From: Maridesulfovibrio sp050916235
GTDB taxonomy: Bacteria > Desulfobacterota > Desulfovibrionia > Desulfovibrionales > Desulfovibrionaceae
Length of the DNA stretch: 64,000 nucleotides
Assembly: GCF_050916235.1 (NCBI RefSeq)
Contig: NZ_CP104854.1
Location: 4,092,001-4,156,000, forward strand
Reading direction: 5' to 3'
How positions within the stretch are numbered: the stretch's first letter is position 1; every line of letters starts with the position of its first letter. Under the pieces are notes generated by a model that searched no databases, was not told the DNA's origin, and saw only the letters and a program-made list of their open reading frames with translations. Of this stretch, positions 1 through 8,930 are shown one piece after another. The position numbers and the translations under genes were made by a program.

Positions 1-550
1 TCACATCGTATACAGCGGAAAAATCTTCTCCACCACCGTCCGGGATCTGCAGAGGTACGGAACGTATGCCGAGTTTTGAACGCATTGATTCGAGAACGGC
101 TTCGAAATCAGCTCCTAGCCTGTCCATTTTGTTGATGAAAACAAGCTTGGGAACCTTGTAGTGTTCACTTTGCCGCCATACGGTTTCCGATTGCGGCTCC
201 ACACCTCCAACTGCGCAGAAGACCCCTATCGCCCCGTCAAGCACACGAAGTGATCTTTCCACTTCAATGGTAAAATCAACGTGTCCGGGCGTATCGATAA
301 TGTTAATGGTGTTCTGTCCCCAGTAACAGGTAGTCACTGCAGATGTTATGGTTATACCCCGCTCCTGTTCTTCCGGCATGTAGTCCATTGTGGCTGTCCC
401 TTCGTGGACCTCTCCAAGTCTGTGGATCTTGCCGGAGAAGTAAAGCATTCGTTCTGTCACGGTCGTTTTGCCAGCATCGATGTGGGCTATTATTCCGATA
501 TTTCTAATTTTACCAATACCCTTTGCGGAGAAATCAGGCTTCGCAGTCAC
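1..550 (-). CDS. fusA: Elongation factor G, N-terminal part (cut by window edge)
   Basis: The first ~183 residues of a translational GTPase are visible; the rest lies outside the window. The G-domain motifs are in order: AHIDAGKTT (P-loop) near residue 22, RGITI (switch I), DTPGH (switch II) and NKMD (base recognition). The stretch around EEQERGIT is typical of EF-G, which drives ribosomal translocation and, with RRF, ribosome recycling. I place the start at a GTG (548-550) because GGAAGG lies a few bases upstream and the GTPase domain follows directly. The neighbours are not the rpsL-rpsG-tuf str operon, so this may be a second, stand-alone EF-G; that is an inference. Confidence 0.93.
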   Translation of the reverse strand, partial: MTAKPDFSAKGIGKIRNIGIIAHIDAGKTTVTERMLYFSGKIHRLGEVHEGTATMDYMPEEQERGITITSAVTTCYWGQNTINIIDTPGHVDFTIEVERSLRVLDGAIGVFCAVGGVEPQSETVWRQSEHYKVPKLVFINKMDRLGADFEAVLESMRSKLGIRSVPLQIPDGGGEDFSAVYDV

Positions 551-575
551 AATACACCTTCCCAGTGTGAAAATC

Positions 576-1376
576 TTATTCAGCAACAGCTAGAGCTATG
601 GATTCCTGCCGGAAGAAACGGCTGCCGAAATCATTCCAGATCCAGCACCCTTCCTGTCCATAAGCCAGAACGGTGCGGAAAGAGACCAGTGCTTCTCCGA
701 CAAATTCGGCAGGGACAACAGCGCAGTCTCCGGAACATTCGGCGATGGAATCCTCGTCCACATCAATAAAATCAACATCCGGATGGGCAAAAGCAAGAGC
801 ATCCATATCCGGAGATTCTTCATCTTTACATACAGATATACTTGAAATGAACGGAGCCCGCCAGTACCGCACATAAGGAGAGTTCAAAAAAAGGTTCGCA
901 TCTTGGCGCATATCAAGCACAGCTCCGCAGCTTCCCCCGACTGCAATCGTTGTGAGCAACTCTTCGAGCCTGTCCCGTTCAAGCCGAACGATATCCTCCT
1001 GCCCAGCCAGCTCAAATGCAGCAAGAACGGATTGCGGGATATGACCTTGCCCCTCATAAATCGCCAGCACGTTCTTCACACCGGCTGCAAGAGCCGGAAC
1101 CAGGGCCGCCAGAATTCTAACCGGAGACACACTACCCTCGTTGATAAGCATGACGGTCCAATCCAGCGGCCTTTGTGAAACTTCAGTTTCAAATCCACCC
1201 GGCCAGGTGTTGACGGTCCAGCTTTTACGGGGACTTTCCGGAGCGTTTACCCCGTAAACCTGGGCAATTGTCTTCTTCAACCACGCCCGCAACCGTGGTT
1301 CGGTGGCTTCATAAGCTTCGGCAAAAAGGTTGTCCTCTACCTGAAATTCTTCAATCCAATCAGGAAAAGCAAACAT
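576..1376 (-). CDS. Unknown protein with histidinol-dehydrogenase-like core
   Basis: A 266-residue soluble protein I cannot assign to a characterised function. Residues ~80-135 read like the segment of histidinol dehydrogenase (HisD) where alternating AGVK and VLAA..LAG motifs occur (here PALAAGVKNVLAIYEGQG and SVLAAFELAG). It is much shorter than HisD (~430 residues) and I cannot find the HisD catalytic Glu-His or zinc ligands, so it is probably a degenerate or repurposed relative. GGAG 8 bases before the ATG supports the start. It lies only 26 bases upstream of the EF-G gene in the same direction, so the two are probably co-transcribed. The bamD terminator sits just before it. Confidence 0.75.
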   Translation of the reverse strand: MFAFPDWIEEFQVEDNLFAEAYEATEPRLRAWLKKTIAQVYGVNAPESPRKSWTVNTWPGGFETEVSQRPLDWTVMLINEGSVSPVRILAALVPALAAGVKNVLAIYEGQGHIPQSVLAAFELAGQEDIVRLERDRLEELLTTIAVGGSCGAVLDMRQDANLFLNSPYVRYWRAPFISSISVCKDEESPDMDALAFAHPDVDFIDVDEDSIAECSGDCAVVPAEFVGEALVSFRTVLAYGQEGCWIWNDFGSRFFRQESIALAVAE

Positions 1377-1401
1377 ATTAATTCTCCGGTGAATTTAATA
1401 T

Positions 1402-1436
1402 TAAAAAGACCCGGCAGATAAGTGTCTGCCGGGTCT
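1402..1436 (-). terminator. Rho-independent terminator after bamD
   Basis: A 12-bp perfect stem (AGACCCGGCAGA / TCTGCCGGGTCT) at 1407-1436 with a 6-base loop, followed on the minus strand by TTTTT. It ends the trxA-trxB-bamD unit; the next minus gene starts about 30 bases later, so partial read-through is possible. Confidence 0.85.
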
Positions 1437-1461
1437 TCTGTATAATCGTTAAAAATTGATA

Positions 1462-2193
1462 CTACAACCACTTGAACAATTCTTTCCAGCTTCCCTGCAA
1501 TTTTTCCCGTTCTTCCTGTGAAAGAGTTTTCTGGTATTCATAATAAGCCATTTCAGCTTGTTTCATGGCATATTTCTGAACATCGGGAAGATCCTTGAAA
1601 CTTCTGACAACGTAAGCATAACGCTTCCAGGCAGAACCGTATTTTTCAGAACGCCAGAAAAAGTCGGCTATATAGAGTTCATGATCAGCAAGGGTCCTGC
1701 GACATTTGACTATATATTCTTTTGATGTCTTTGCATACTCAGTATCCGGGTAACCTTCCTCTACCCTGTAAAAATATTCCAGGGCTTCGGTTATGTTTGA
1801 CTGAGGACGATCTATTGAGCTGAATATATTGAAATTGCTCAATCCTATCTGAAACAGGACATAAGGAATTTCTTCATTCCCAGGATGCAGGGCCGCAAAT
1901 TCCTTATAAGCCTCTGATGCATCGAAGTATTTTTTATCAAGGAAATAGGCGTCACCAAGGCTGACTTCAGCCTTTACAGTATAAGGGCTGAAGGGATAGC
2001 GATCCTTCAGTTTTGAAAAATACTGGGACGCATCATAGTAGTCCTTCTCCTTCATTGATTCGACACCGGCCTCGTATAGTTCCTGAGCCGTATCTTCCGG
2101 TTTGGGCAGAAAATAGTAGTCGATAATACCGCATCCGCTGACGCTCAAAATAAGAAATGAAGCTAAAACAATAGATAAAATTCTGATTCGCAT
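1462..2193 (-). CDS. bamD: Outer-membrane assembly lipoprotein BamD
   Basis: A 243-residue lipoprotein that belongs to the BAM complex, which folds and inserts beta-barrel proteins at the outer membrane. A signal peptide ends in the lipobox LSVSGC (Cys at residue 21). It is followed by tetratricopeptide-like repeats typical of BamD/ComL (LYEAGVESMKEKDYYDASQYF, then Y.V.A....GD.YF..K.Y..A). The length matches the family. Its ATG overlaps the trxB stop codon by one base (TAATG), so translation is coupled. A strong terminator follows. Confidence 0.92.
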   Translation of the reverse strand: MRIRILSIVLASFLILSVSGCGIIDYYFLPKPEDTAQELYEAGVESMKEKDYYDASQYFSKLKDRYPFSPYTVKAEVSLGDAYFLDKKYFDASEAYKEFAALHPGNEEIPYVLFQIGLSNFNIFSSIDRPQSNITEALEYFYRVEEGYPDTEYAKTSKEYIVKCRRTLADHELYIADFFWRSEKYGSAWKRYAYVVRSFKDLPDVQKYAMKQAEMAYYEYQKTLSQEEREKLQGSWKELFKWL

Positions 2194-3110
2194 TATTTAT
2201 GTTCCAGATAAGCGTAGGCCGCTGTGGCCGCAGTCGCTCCGTCACCTACTGCAGTGACAATCTGCCTGCATTTTTTAGATCTTATATCCCCGGCAGCAAA
2301 GATTCCGGGAATTGAGGATTCCATTTCGCAGGTTGTTTTAATGAAACCTAGCTGGTCCAGTTCAAGTTCGTCAGGGAAAAAACTGCATACAGCATTGAAT
2401 CCGACAAAGATGAACACACCGTCCACATCCAGCACTGAATAACTATTGTCAACGGTATTGAAGAGCTCAACACCTTCAACTTCAGTTTTCCCAACAATTT
2501 TAGAAACCACGGAATTCAGTACAGGTTCAATGACCGGGTTGTCGAGACATTTATCGCGAAAAACCTTGTCGGCGCGGAATTGATCCCGGCGATGCACCAG
2601 GTAGAGTTTCTTGACTAGTTTGGACAGGTAGATTGACTCTTCAAGGGCTGAATTACCGCCCCCGATAACAGCAACTACTTTGTTTTTGAAAAAATTGCCG
2701 TCGCAAAGGGCGCAGTAGGATACTCCGCGCCCAAGAAATTTTTCTTCATTTGGAACTTTAAGTTTTCGGAACGAGACTCCGGAAGCAATAATTATTACTT
2801 CGCTTTGAACTGTCTCTCCTTCAATAATTAGCTGATGATGTTCCTTGCCCGGAATAATTTTTTCAACGGCAGCGTAGCGGTGTTCAAAATCATACTTTTT
2901 AACATGCTCAGCCATCCTGTCCGCAAGTTCGTATCCTTTAATCCCGTCTGGAAACCCAGGATAGTTTTCTAGCTCGTCGGTGAGGAGCATCTGTCCGCCA
3001 TGAGTCATCTTTTCAACGACAAGAAAATTAACTCCTGCCCTCGCAAGATAAAGGGCGGCCGCCATTCCGGCAGGGCCGCCCCCAATGACTACGGCGTCAT
3101 AAGACTTCAT
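2193..3110 (-). CDS. trxB: Thioredoxin reductase (FAD/NAD(P)H)
   Basis: A 305-residue low-molecular-weight thioredoxin reductase. It passes electrons from NAD(P)H through FAD and a redox-active disulfide to thioredoxin. The FAD-binding GGGPAG motif is at residues 10-15, the active-site CALC near residue 133, the second dinucleotide fold GGGNSA near 150, and the C-terminal FAD motif GIFAAGDIR near 270. The active site is CALC rather than the common CATC. Only three bases separate it from trxA upstream, and it overlaps bamD downstream, so it is the middle gene of a trxA-trxB-bamD operon. Confidence 0.96.
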   Translation of the reverse strand: MKSYDAVVIGGGPAGMAAALYLARAGVNFLVVEKMTHGGQMLLTDELENYPGFPDGIKGYELADRMAEHVKKYDFEHRYAAVEKIIPGKEHHQLIIEGETVQSEVIIIASGVSFRKLKVPNEEKFLGRGVSYCALCDGNFFKNKVVAVIGGGNSALEESIYLSKLVKKLYLVHRRDQFRADKVFRDKCLDNPVIEPVLNSVVSKIVGKTEVEGVELFNTVDNSYSVLDVDGVFIFVGFNAVCSFFPDELELDQLGFIKTTCEMESSIPGIFAAGDIRSKKCRQIVTAVGDGATAATAAYAYLEHK

Positions 3111-3113
3111 GTT

Positions 3114-3434
3114 TTACAGAGCCTTACTGCTGATCATTTCCTTAATGCTGCTTTTGGATACTGCACCGGTGGTCTGGTCCACTACTTCTCCATCCTTGAA
3201 AAGGATAAGGGTGGGGATAGCACGAATACCGTACTTACCGGGGGAAGCGGGGTTGTCATCCACATTCATTTTGCAGATTTTCACCTGACCTGCATACTCT
3301 TCGGAGAGCTCATCAATGACAGGACCCATTGCCCGGCAGGGACCGCACCACGGTGCCCAGAAATCTACCAGAACAGGCTTGTCGCTATTGAGAACTTCTT
3401 CTTGAAAATTGGAATCTGATACCTGCAAAGCCAT
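3114..3434 (-). CDS. trxA: Thioredoxin
   Basis: A 106-residue cytoplasmic thioredoxin with the classical WCGPC active site at residues 29-33 and the cis-proline region RAIPTL near residue 73. It reduces protein disulfides and is itself reduced by the TrxB encoded three bases downstream. It is the first gene of the operon and sits behind a good sigma-70 promoter at 3543-3571. AAGGAG lies before the start. Confidence 0.97.
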   Translation of the reverse strand: MALQVSDSNFQEEVLNSDKPVLVDFWAPWCGPCRAMGPVIDELSEEYAGQVKICKMNVDDNPASPGKYGIRAIPTLILFKDGEVVDQTTGAVSKSSIKEMISSKAL

Positions 3435-3542
3435 GATTTTCTCCTTGTTACAGTATTCAGGTGGTTGAGCTTAAATCAAAAAGCCCATTGATTTCTCTAC
3501 TTAACGTGACGCAGCTAGGTAAGCCGCATTTTTATTTTTTTG

Positions 3543-3571
3543 AAAATAAGTGCCGTAAGTCCCGGTGTCAA
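3543..3571 (-). promoter_or_regulatory. Sigma-70-type promoter of trxA-trxB-bamD
   Basis: On the minus strand TTGACA (3566-3571), a 17-base spacer and TATTTT (3543-3548), reading toward trxA. The -35 matches consensus perfectly. The leader to the trxA ATG is about 100 bases and shows no clear riboswitch. Confidence 0.65.
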
Positions 3572-3651
3572 GGCGTTGGACGTATATATACGGTTCAGTA
3601 TAATTGAATACTAACTTTCCTTCGGTGCATTTGCAACATCTAGTTGAGTAA

Positions 3652-4722
3652 TCAATTGTCACATATCCAGTCGGAAGGAACCACCCTTCCGCGCGGAATT
3701 GCCTCAAGGTCAAGATTGTGCCTGCAACCGGCTTCAGCCATCAGGTAGCCCGCGTAAGCTATCATTGCGCCGTTGTCTGTACACAGATGAAGAGATGGAA
3801 GCACCAGTGGAATCGAAGATCGTCCTGCAACTCTGGACATCACACGCCGTACAACGGAATTGGCGGCTACGCCTCCGGCAACTATGAGCGACTTTATGCC
3901 GTGATTGCGTTCAAGCGCCCTTTCAATCTTTATCTGGAGTTTGCGGGCTACAGTGTAATTAAATGAAGCCAGCATGTCATTTCGCTGCGAGGAGAGTTCA
4001 ATTCCTTCAACAGATGGATCTGGAATGCCCATTATATCCATACGGAGCTGTGGATTGCTGTTCACATATGTGGCCACTGCGGTTTTCAAGCCGCTGAAAC
4101 TGAAATCCAGATTGTCATTGTTGACGTATGGAACAGGGAACAACTTTTTATCCACAGTGCCGAGCTTGCCAAGATCGTCAACCAGTTTTCCACCGGGATA
4201 AGGCAGGTTGAGAGATTTCGCCGTCTTGTCAAAGGCCTCTCCGGCTGCATCATCCAATGTGCGGCCCAGCAGGGTGAACTTCAACGGGCTTTCGATAAGA
4301 TAAATGTGGGTATGCCCGCCTGAAACAAGCAGTCCCAGGGACGGGAAAACAAGCTTCTGTTCAAGTCCTGCAGCAGTCAGGTGAGCCCAGAGATGGTTTA
4401 CCCCGATCAGCCTTGCGCCAGTGGAAAGCACAAGACCCTTGGCGAAATTCAACCCCATCAGCAGGCATCCCTGCAGGCCCGGCCCTCTGGCCACTGACAC
4501 AACGTCGACATCCTGAATGGTAAGCTGCTGCTCTTTCAGTAATTCTGTCAGGAGGACCGGCAGAACCCTTAGGTGCTCACGAGAGGCTATCTCCGGTACG
4601 ACCCCACCAAAAACAGCATGAACATCAACCTGCGATGCCAACTTTTCAGCTAGAAGCTTTCCATCACGAACCAATGCGAGCCCTGTTTCATCACATGAGC
4701 TCTCAATACCAAGACAAAGCAT
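3652..4722 (-). CDS. tsaD: tRNA N6-threonylcarbamoyladenosine (t6A) synthesis protein TsaD
   Basis: A 356-residue member of the Kae1/TsaD family, which transfers threonylcarbamoyl to A37 of ANN-decoding tRNAs together with TsaB and TsaE. The N terminus LGIESSCDETG is the family signature. The metal-binding histidines appear in NHLWAH (~residues 110-115), and the ATPase-fold glycine motifs GLLVSGGHTH and GGVAANS are present. The length is slightly above the usual ~340. Its ATG overlaps the stop of fbp by one base (TAATG), so the two genes form a coupled pair. Confidence 0.96.
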   Translation of the reverse strand: MLCLGIESSCDETGLALVRDGKLLAEKLASQVDVHAVFGGVVPEIASREHLRVLPVLLTELLKEQQLTIQDVDVVSVARGPGLQGCLLMGLNFAKGLVLSTGARLIGVNHLWAHLTAAGLEQKLVFPSLGLLVSGGHTHIYLIESPLKFTLLGRTLDDAAGEAFDKTAKSLNLPYPGGKLVDDLGKLGTVDKKLFPVPYVNNDNLDFSFSGLKTAVATYVNSNPQLRMDIMGIPDPSVEGIELSSQRNDMLASFNYTVARKLQIKIERALERNHGIKSLIVAGGVAANSVVRRVMSRVAGRSSIPLVLPSLHLCTDNGAMIAYAGYLMAEAGCRHNLDLEAIPRGRVVPSDWICDN

Positions 4723-5738
4723 TAACCTTCGTGCTCCTTATATATAGCACTGATTGTATCTACTTCGTGCCTGGAACCGATGAAAAGGGGGACCCGCTGA
4801 TGCAGGTGGTCGGGAACGATATCGAGTATCCGTTTGGTGCCGTCTGTGGCCCGCCCTCCGGCCTGTTCTATCAACATGGCCATGGGCGAGGCCTCGCACA
4901 TAAGACGCAACTTACCTCTGGGCTTCACAGGATCACGATGATCAGCAGGATACATAAAAACGCCGCCGTAGATAAGATTACGGTGAAAATCTGCAACGAG
5001 TGAGCCTATGTAGCGAAGACTGTAGGGCTTTCCGTGGATATTATCATACGATTTGAAGTGGTTGATAACTTTTTTGGTCGCTTCACTCCAATATGGCCAG
5101 TACCCTTCATTTACAGAATATATTTTACCGGTATCCGGTATCTTTATATTGGGGTGGGATAGCAGAAACTCTCCTACTCCGGGGTCAAGGGTAAAACCAT
5201 GAACTCCGTCTCCGGTGGTAAATACAAACATGGTTGAAGAACCGTAAAGGATATACCCTGCGGCCACCTGCTCTGCTCCGGCCTGCAGCACATCAGAAGA
5301 CTGAACCGGGGTTCCCAGTTTGCTTTTGCGGCGGTAAATGGAAAAAATTGTCCCGATGTTCACGTTGACGTCAATGTTTGACGATCCATCCAGCGGGTCA
5401 AAAATAATTATGTAGTTACCCTGCGGTAGCCCGTGCGGAATCTCAATGAGATCAGCGTTTTCCTCGGATGCCATGGCGCAGAGCACTCCGGATCTGGCCA
5501 TGCGGTGAATCAGGATTCTGTTGGCATATTCATCAAGCTTCTTTACTTCTTCTCCTTGTACGTTCACCTCTCCAGTAAAACCGAGAACATCGACCAGACC
5601 GGCCTTGTTTACCTCGCGGGAGATGATTTTCGCTGAAAGGACCAGTTCGTTGAATAAACGGGTAAATTGGCCTGTCGCTCCGGGAATTTGTTTTTGATGC
5701 AGTAACAGGTGCTCGGTAACTGTAATCTGCTGGGTCAT
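4722..5738 (-). CDS. fbp: Fructose-1,6-bisphosphatase, class I
   Basis: A 338-residue class I FBPase, which hydrolyses fructose-1,6-bisphosphate to fructose-6-phosphate in gluconeogenesis. The metal-binding loop FDPLDGSSNIDVN (~residue 112) is intact and the substrate motif KPYSLRYIGSLVADFHR follows near residue 237. AAGGAGG six bases before the ATG defines the start. It is translationally coupled to tsaD. Gluconeogenesis fits with gpmI elsewhere in the window. Confidence 0.96.
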   Translation of the reverse strand: MTQQITVTEHLLLHQKQIPGATGQFTRLFNELVLSAKIISREVNKAGLVDVLGFTGEVNVQGEEVKKLDEYANRILIHRMARSGVLCAMASEENADLIEIPHGLPQGNYIIIFDPLDGSSNIDVNVNIGTIFSIYRRKSKLGTPVQSSDVLQAGAEQVAAGYILYGSSTMFVFTTGDGVHGFTLDPGVGEFLLSHPNIKIPDTGKIYSVNEGYWPYWSEATKKVINHFKSYDNIHGKPYSLRYIGSLVADFHRNLIYGGVFMYPADHRDPVKPRGKLRLMCEASPMAMLIEQAGGRATDGTKRILDIVPDHLHQRVPLFIGSRHEVDTISAIYKEHEG

Positions 5739-5828
5739 TGATCCTCCTTAGGAATGTCCCTGCTGCGCAATTTATCAGGAAGTATAAAGCTCTAATATCA
5801 GAAATTGAGAACGAGGCCTAACTATAAT

Positions 5829-6632
5829 TTAAAAAAAGAGAAATCCATCGTCTTCATCTTCAGCTTTGGAGACTGCTTCAGTCAGATAGACAATCTGGGT
5901 GTCTCCTACATAGCGGGAAAGCCAGACGTAGCGGACACCATCAACAGTAACCACTCCTCGAACCTGTGCGTCAAGCAGAGTATCCCAGTCAATCTTGAGC
6001 AGAGCTTCTTTGTTGACATTTTCTGATCCGCTCCACACTCCCCCACCGTCGGGCTGCATGATGATCAGTTTCTGCGGAGCAGGGCAGAAATTAAGTAGGA
6101 TACGGGGATCAAAATGAACTACGACCAGCCCCCTGAATTCGGCATCTTTAAAAAACGGGGTGCAAAGATACATTTCCGGGCCGAATTCGGAATAACTGAT
6201 GAAAGACTTGAGGTTGATTTCCGACCAGTCCCCTTCATATTCTACCAGTGGTCCGGGCTTGAAGGGCTTGATACTTGTTTCAGGCAGCTTGACCAGAATA
6301 CTTGCCTCCTCATCCACAGTCATAACCCCGCTTATCCAAGGGTAACGCATAAAAAGGAGTTTGAACCAGTTCTCATCGGGATGGGTGTCGACAGTACTGA
6401 GCTGGTTAATGAGAGACAGAATTTTTTCATCAACAGGCGTGAAAAGAAGTGCCAGCTTGTTGTCGTCGGGATTCTGGATTCCCGGATTTTTTAAATTAAT
6501 TTCAGGGTTCGGGTCTACGTAGTTCTGGGTATCGTGCCAGACTTTACTTCCGTATTCACAACCGGATGCCAATGTGAGCATAACGGCAAAAGAAAAAAGT
6601 GCGGCAACACGCACTGCATGTCTTAATTTCAT
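5829..6632 (-). CDS. Putative lipoprotein of unknown function
   Basis: A 267-residue protein if started at the ATG at 6632. That start gives an ideal lipoprotein signal (MKLRHAVRVAALFSFAV... LASGC); a GTG 33 bases upstream only adds a non-signal extension. After the Cys the protein is mixed alpha/beta; the stretch EFRGLVVVHFDPRILL faintly recalls the end of extracytoplasmic Cache/PDC sensor domains, but I would not name it on that. No transmembrane helix follows, so it should be anchored by its lipid only. It lies 90 bases downstream of nothing coding on its own strand, between fbp and the TPR/ftsB group. Confidence 0.78.
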   Translation of the reverse strand: MKLRHAVRVAALFSFAVMLTLASGCEYGSKVWHDTQNYVDPNPEINLKNPGIQNPDDNKLALLFTPVDEKILSLINQLSTVDTHPDENWFKLLFMRYPWISGVMTVDEEASILVKLPETSIKPFKPGPLVEYEGDWSEINLKSFISYSEFGPEMYLCTPFFKDAEFRGLVVVHFDPRILLNFCPAPQKLIIMQPDGGGVWSGSENVNKEALLKIDWDTLLDAQVRGVVTVDGVRYVWLSRYVGDTQIVYLTEAVSKAEDEDDGFLFF

Positions 6633-6709
6633 ATAAAAACCCGGGTGCCACGTAGAACGCGGCACTCCATTCAGTGATATTGATTGAATATTTTGTTCGT
6701 CAGACTTAA

Positions 6710-7600
6710 TTAACGGTTGGCACGGGCCTCAAGACGACCGGCCAGAAGTTCAAGTGTGCTCATAAGTTTGCTTTTGGCATGCCTGTAGTACGGGTCCCTG
6801 CTTTCATCGTCTGCGTCATCAACTTCGGAATTGTTGTGGCTTATTTTTTCTGAAATTTCAGCCATGTATTTCAGCAGAACTTCCTTTTCCTCGTCCCCGG
6901 CCTTACAAAGAAGTTCCCGGTAGATGTCGAGAGCGCCTTCATAGTCACCCTGTGCTGCCAGAACATCAGCCATGGTTCTGGTCTTGAGGCTCTTCATGAC
7001 TTTCGGGCTGGTCAGCTCTTCATCTGCCAGAGAATCGGTAGAGGTTCTAGCCACAGCCTCAGCAATTTCACGGGTAAGATATTCACCGTCTGCCTCAGGC
7101 TCGGGTCTCTGAAATGAAGCCTGCTCGTCAAAGACTTCGCGGTATTTAGGTGCGGAAGTCTGAGTGTTTTTTTTCTTTGTTCCCGAAGATACGGGAGCCC
7201 CAGTCAGTTGTTTGATGCCTTCGGCCATAACATCGGACCATGATATGGGGGAACCATGCAGGGCAGAAAAAAGGAACGACATGGCTCCAGCAACATCAGA
7301 GTTGCCATCGGAAACAGAATCGCCCCACATCTTCCAGAATGAGGGGTATGAGGAAAACAGGCGGGTCAACGGCGTTACAGCCGCTTTGGCCTCAGAATCG
7401 CGGCCCAGTCGGGCAAGAGTCTCCACCAGAAGAAGCCGGGCTTCAAGATAATCAGGATGGCGGTCAAGTCCCATCCTAAGAGTGGTTACCGCCTTTTCAT
7501 GGTTGCCCATTTCAACATACAGTCGGGCAAGGGGAAAAAAGACTTTCGAGCTAGGTTCAAGGGCCAGAACTTCCTGATACCACTCAATCTTGCTTTGCAT
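6710..7600 (-). CDS. Tetratricopeptide-repeat protein
   Basis: A 296-residue cytoplasmic TPR protein. N-terminal repeats are clear (EVLALEPSSKVFFPLARLYVEMGNHEKAVTTL, then PDYLEARLLLVETLARLG), followed by a charged linker and a further repeat (MADVLAAQGDYEGALDIYRELL) before a basic C-terminal tail. TPR proteins are scaffolds for protein complexes; the partner cannot be read from sequence. I use the ATG at 7600; a GTG two codons upstream is also possible. The start overlaps the end of ftsB, suggesting translational coupling and possibly a role near cell division. Confidence 0.82.
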   Translation of the reverse strand: MQSKIEWYQEVLALEPSSKVFFPLARLYVEMGNHEKAVTTLRMGLDRHPDYLEARLLLVETLARLGRDSEAKAAVTPLTRLFSSYPSFWKMWGDSVSDGNSDVAGAMSFLFSALHGSPISWSDVMAEGIKQLTGAPVSSGTKKKNTQTSAPKYREVFDEQASFQRPEPEADGEYLTREIAEAVARTSTDSLADEELTSPKVMKSLKTRTMADVLAAQGDYEGALDIYRELLCKAGDEEKEVLLKYMAEISEKISHNNSEVDDADDESRDPYYRHAKSKLMSTLELLAGRLEARANR

Positions 7601-7910
7601 CTGCACCTGCTCCCTGATCGGTTATTTTCCCGGTTTCCGGAAAGATATACAGTATTTCATTTTCCTTAACATAGTTCATCCGACTGCGGATGATCTTTTC
7701 CTGATAGGCACGATCTGTTTTCAAACGCCGTATTTCAAGGCTGAGTTCCATCGTACGGTTGTCAGCCGCTTGAATCTTTTTTTCCAGCTCATTTACCTTT
7801 TCATCCAGCTCCAGATAACCGAACAGGCCCTGTTCACTAAGGCCAAGCCGAATAAGAAGTACGAGGTTTATGATAACCAGTAGTCCAAGTAAAACCCTGC
7901 GCCGCAGCAT
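7584..7910 (-). CDS. ftsB: FtsB/DivIC-like septum formation protein
   Basis: A 108-residue bitopic membrane protein. A single N-terminal transmembrane helix (RRVLLGLLVIINLVLLIRL) is followed by a coiled coil (ELDEKVNELEKKIQAADN...) and the DivIC motif region ending in ENEILYIFPE. FtsB joins FtsL and FtsQ at the divisome and relays activation of septal peptidoglycan synthesis. AGGAGAATTC precedes the ATG. The gene lies 8 bases after a small coiled-coil protein gene and overlaps the TPR gene. Confidence 0.85.
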   Translation of the reverse strand: MLRRRVLLGLLVIINLVLLIRLGLSEQGLFGYLELDEKVNELEKKIQAADNRTMELSLEIRRLKTDRAYQEKIIRSRMNYVKENEILYIFPETGKITDQGAGADAKQD

Positions 7911-7918
7911 GAATTCTC

Positions 7919-8197
7919 CTACTGCAGGCGCATGAACATTTTTCGGTCGGATTCAGCCTGCGCGAGCGGCAGTTTGAGTTCCTGCAAAAAATTTCCTGTG
8001 GCGGATTCGATCCTTGCGACCTCATCCTCACTAACCTGAATTTTTTCCATTTTACTCATGAAACCCTTAAGAACCTCGAGTTCGGCAATAAAATTACGGC
8101 TCAAGTCAAGTTTTTCGAGTTCCTGCTCAAGCTCCAGAATCGTCTCAAGGCAATTGTTAAGCCTGATCCTGAGATTTTGTCGTTCGTGGCTGTCCAT
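7919..8197 (-). CDS. Small coiled-coil protein, unknown function
   Basis: A 92-residue, highly charged, helical protein (LNNCLETILELEQELEKLDLSRNFIAELEVLKGFM) with no membrane segment. I start it at the ATG at 8197 because AGGTGG lies just before it; a longer reading from 8224 has no such site. I recognise no family. Its place between pgsA and ftsB in one direction suggests an envelope or division context, but that is context only. Confidence 0.72.
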   Translation of the reverse strand: MDSHERQNLRIRLNNCLETILELEQELEKLDLSRNFIAELEVLKGFMSKMEKIQVSEDEVARIESATGNFLQELKLPLAQAESDRKMFMRLQ

Positions 8198-8232
8198 GAT
8201 CCACCTGTGCTGATTAATTAGCAAAATAAAAT

Positions 8233-8778
8233 TTATTCGTTAGTTAACCAGACTTTGTGCAAATTGTACATATAATTAGCACCTGAAAATACAGTTAAAA
8301 ACAGTGCAATGTAAAGAATAACCGTACCGAGCTGGTGCATATCGATACCAAAGTAAGGGAAATGAAGCAGAAGCGGTCCGAGGGCGAAGCTCTGCATCAC
8401 GGTTTTCAGTTTGCCGAATTTGTCCGCAGCGAGAACGAGGCCCATATCCACAGCAATAGCGCGCAGGCCTGTAACAGCAAGTTCGCGGCATACGATAACG
8501 ACTGTGATCCATCCGCTTACGTATCCGAGGTAGCTGAGCATTATCAGTGTGGAACAGATGAGCAGCTTATCCGCGAGAGGGTCCAGAAATTTACCGAGAT
8601 TTGTGACCTGATTGCTGCGCCGGGCTATGTATCCGTCGAAAAAGTCGGTGAGAGAGGCCAGGAAGAAGACAAATGCCGCAAGGAACATAGTCAATTTGTT
8701 CGGATAATAGAGGAGAATAACAATGAGGGGGGCAGCAAAGATGCGTCCAAGGGTAAGCGTATTGGCAAGATTGAACAT
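8233..8778 (-). CDS. pgsA: CDP-diacylglycerol-glycerol-3-phosphate 3-phosphatidyltransferase
   Basis: A 181-residue integral membrane enzyme making phosphatidylglycerophosphate, the first committed step to phosphatidylglycerol and cardiolipin. The CDP-alcohol phosphotransferase signature is complete: DGYIARR, eight residues, G, three residues, D, three residues, D (DGYIARRSNQVTNLGKFLDPLAD), near residues 48-70. About five hydrophobic helices surround it and the length is typical. It heads the group with the coiled-coil protein and ftsB. Confidence 0.94.
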   Translation of the reverse strand: MFNLANTLTLGRIFAAPLIVILLYYPNKLTMFLAAFVFFLASLTDFFDGYIARRSNQVTNLGKFLDPLADKLLICSTLIMLSYLGYVSGWITVVIVCRELAVTGLRAIAVDMGLVLAADKFGKLKTVMQSFALGPLLLHFPYFGIDMHQLGTVILYIALFLTVFSGANYMYNLHKVWLTNE

Positions 8779-8930
8779 TGAATATCCCGGGGTCGTAAAA
8801 TTAGTTCAGTCAGGATGGATTCACCCTGATACCTGTACTTCTGAAAAACGGGGAACCGTTTACGGCGGCCCCCGTTGATGCAGCTAGATTGTCTGCTCAG
8901 GCGGACAGGATGTCAACCCGGCAATTTAAA

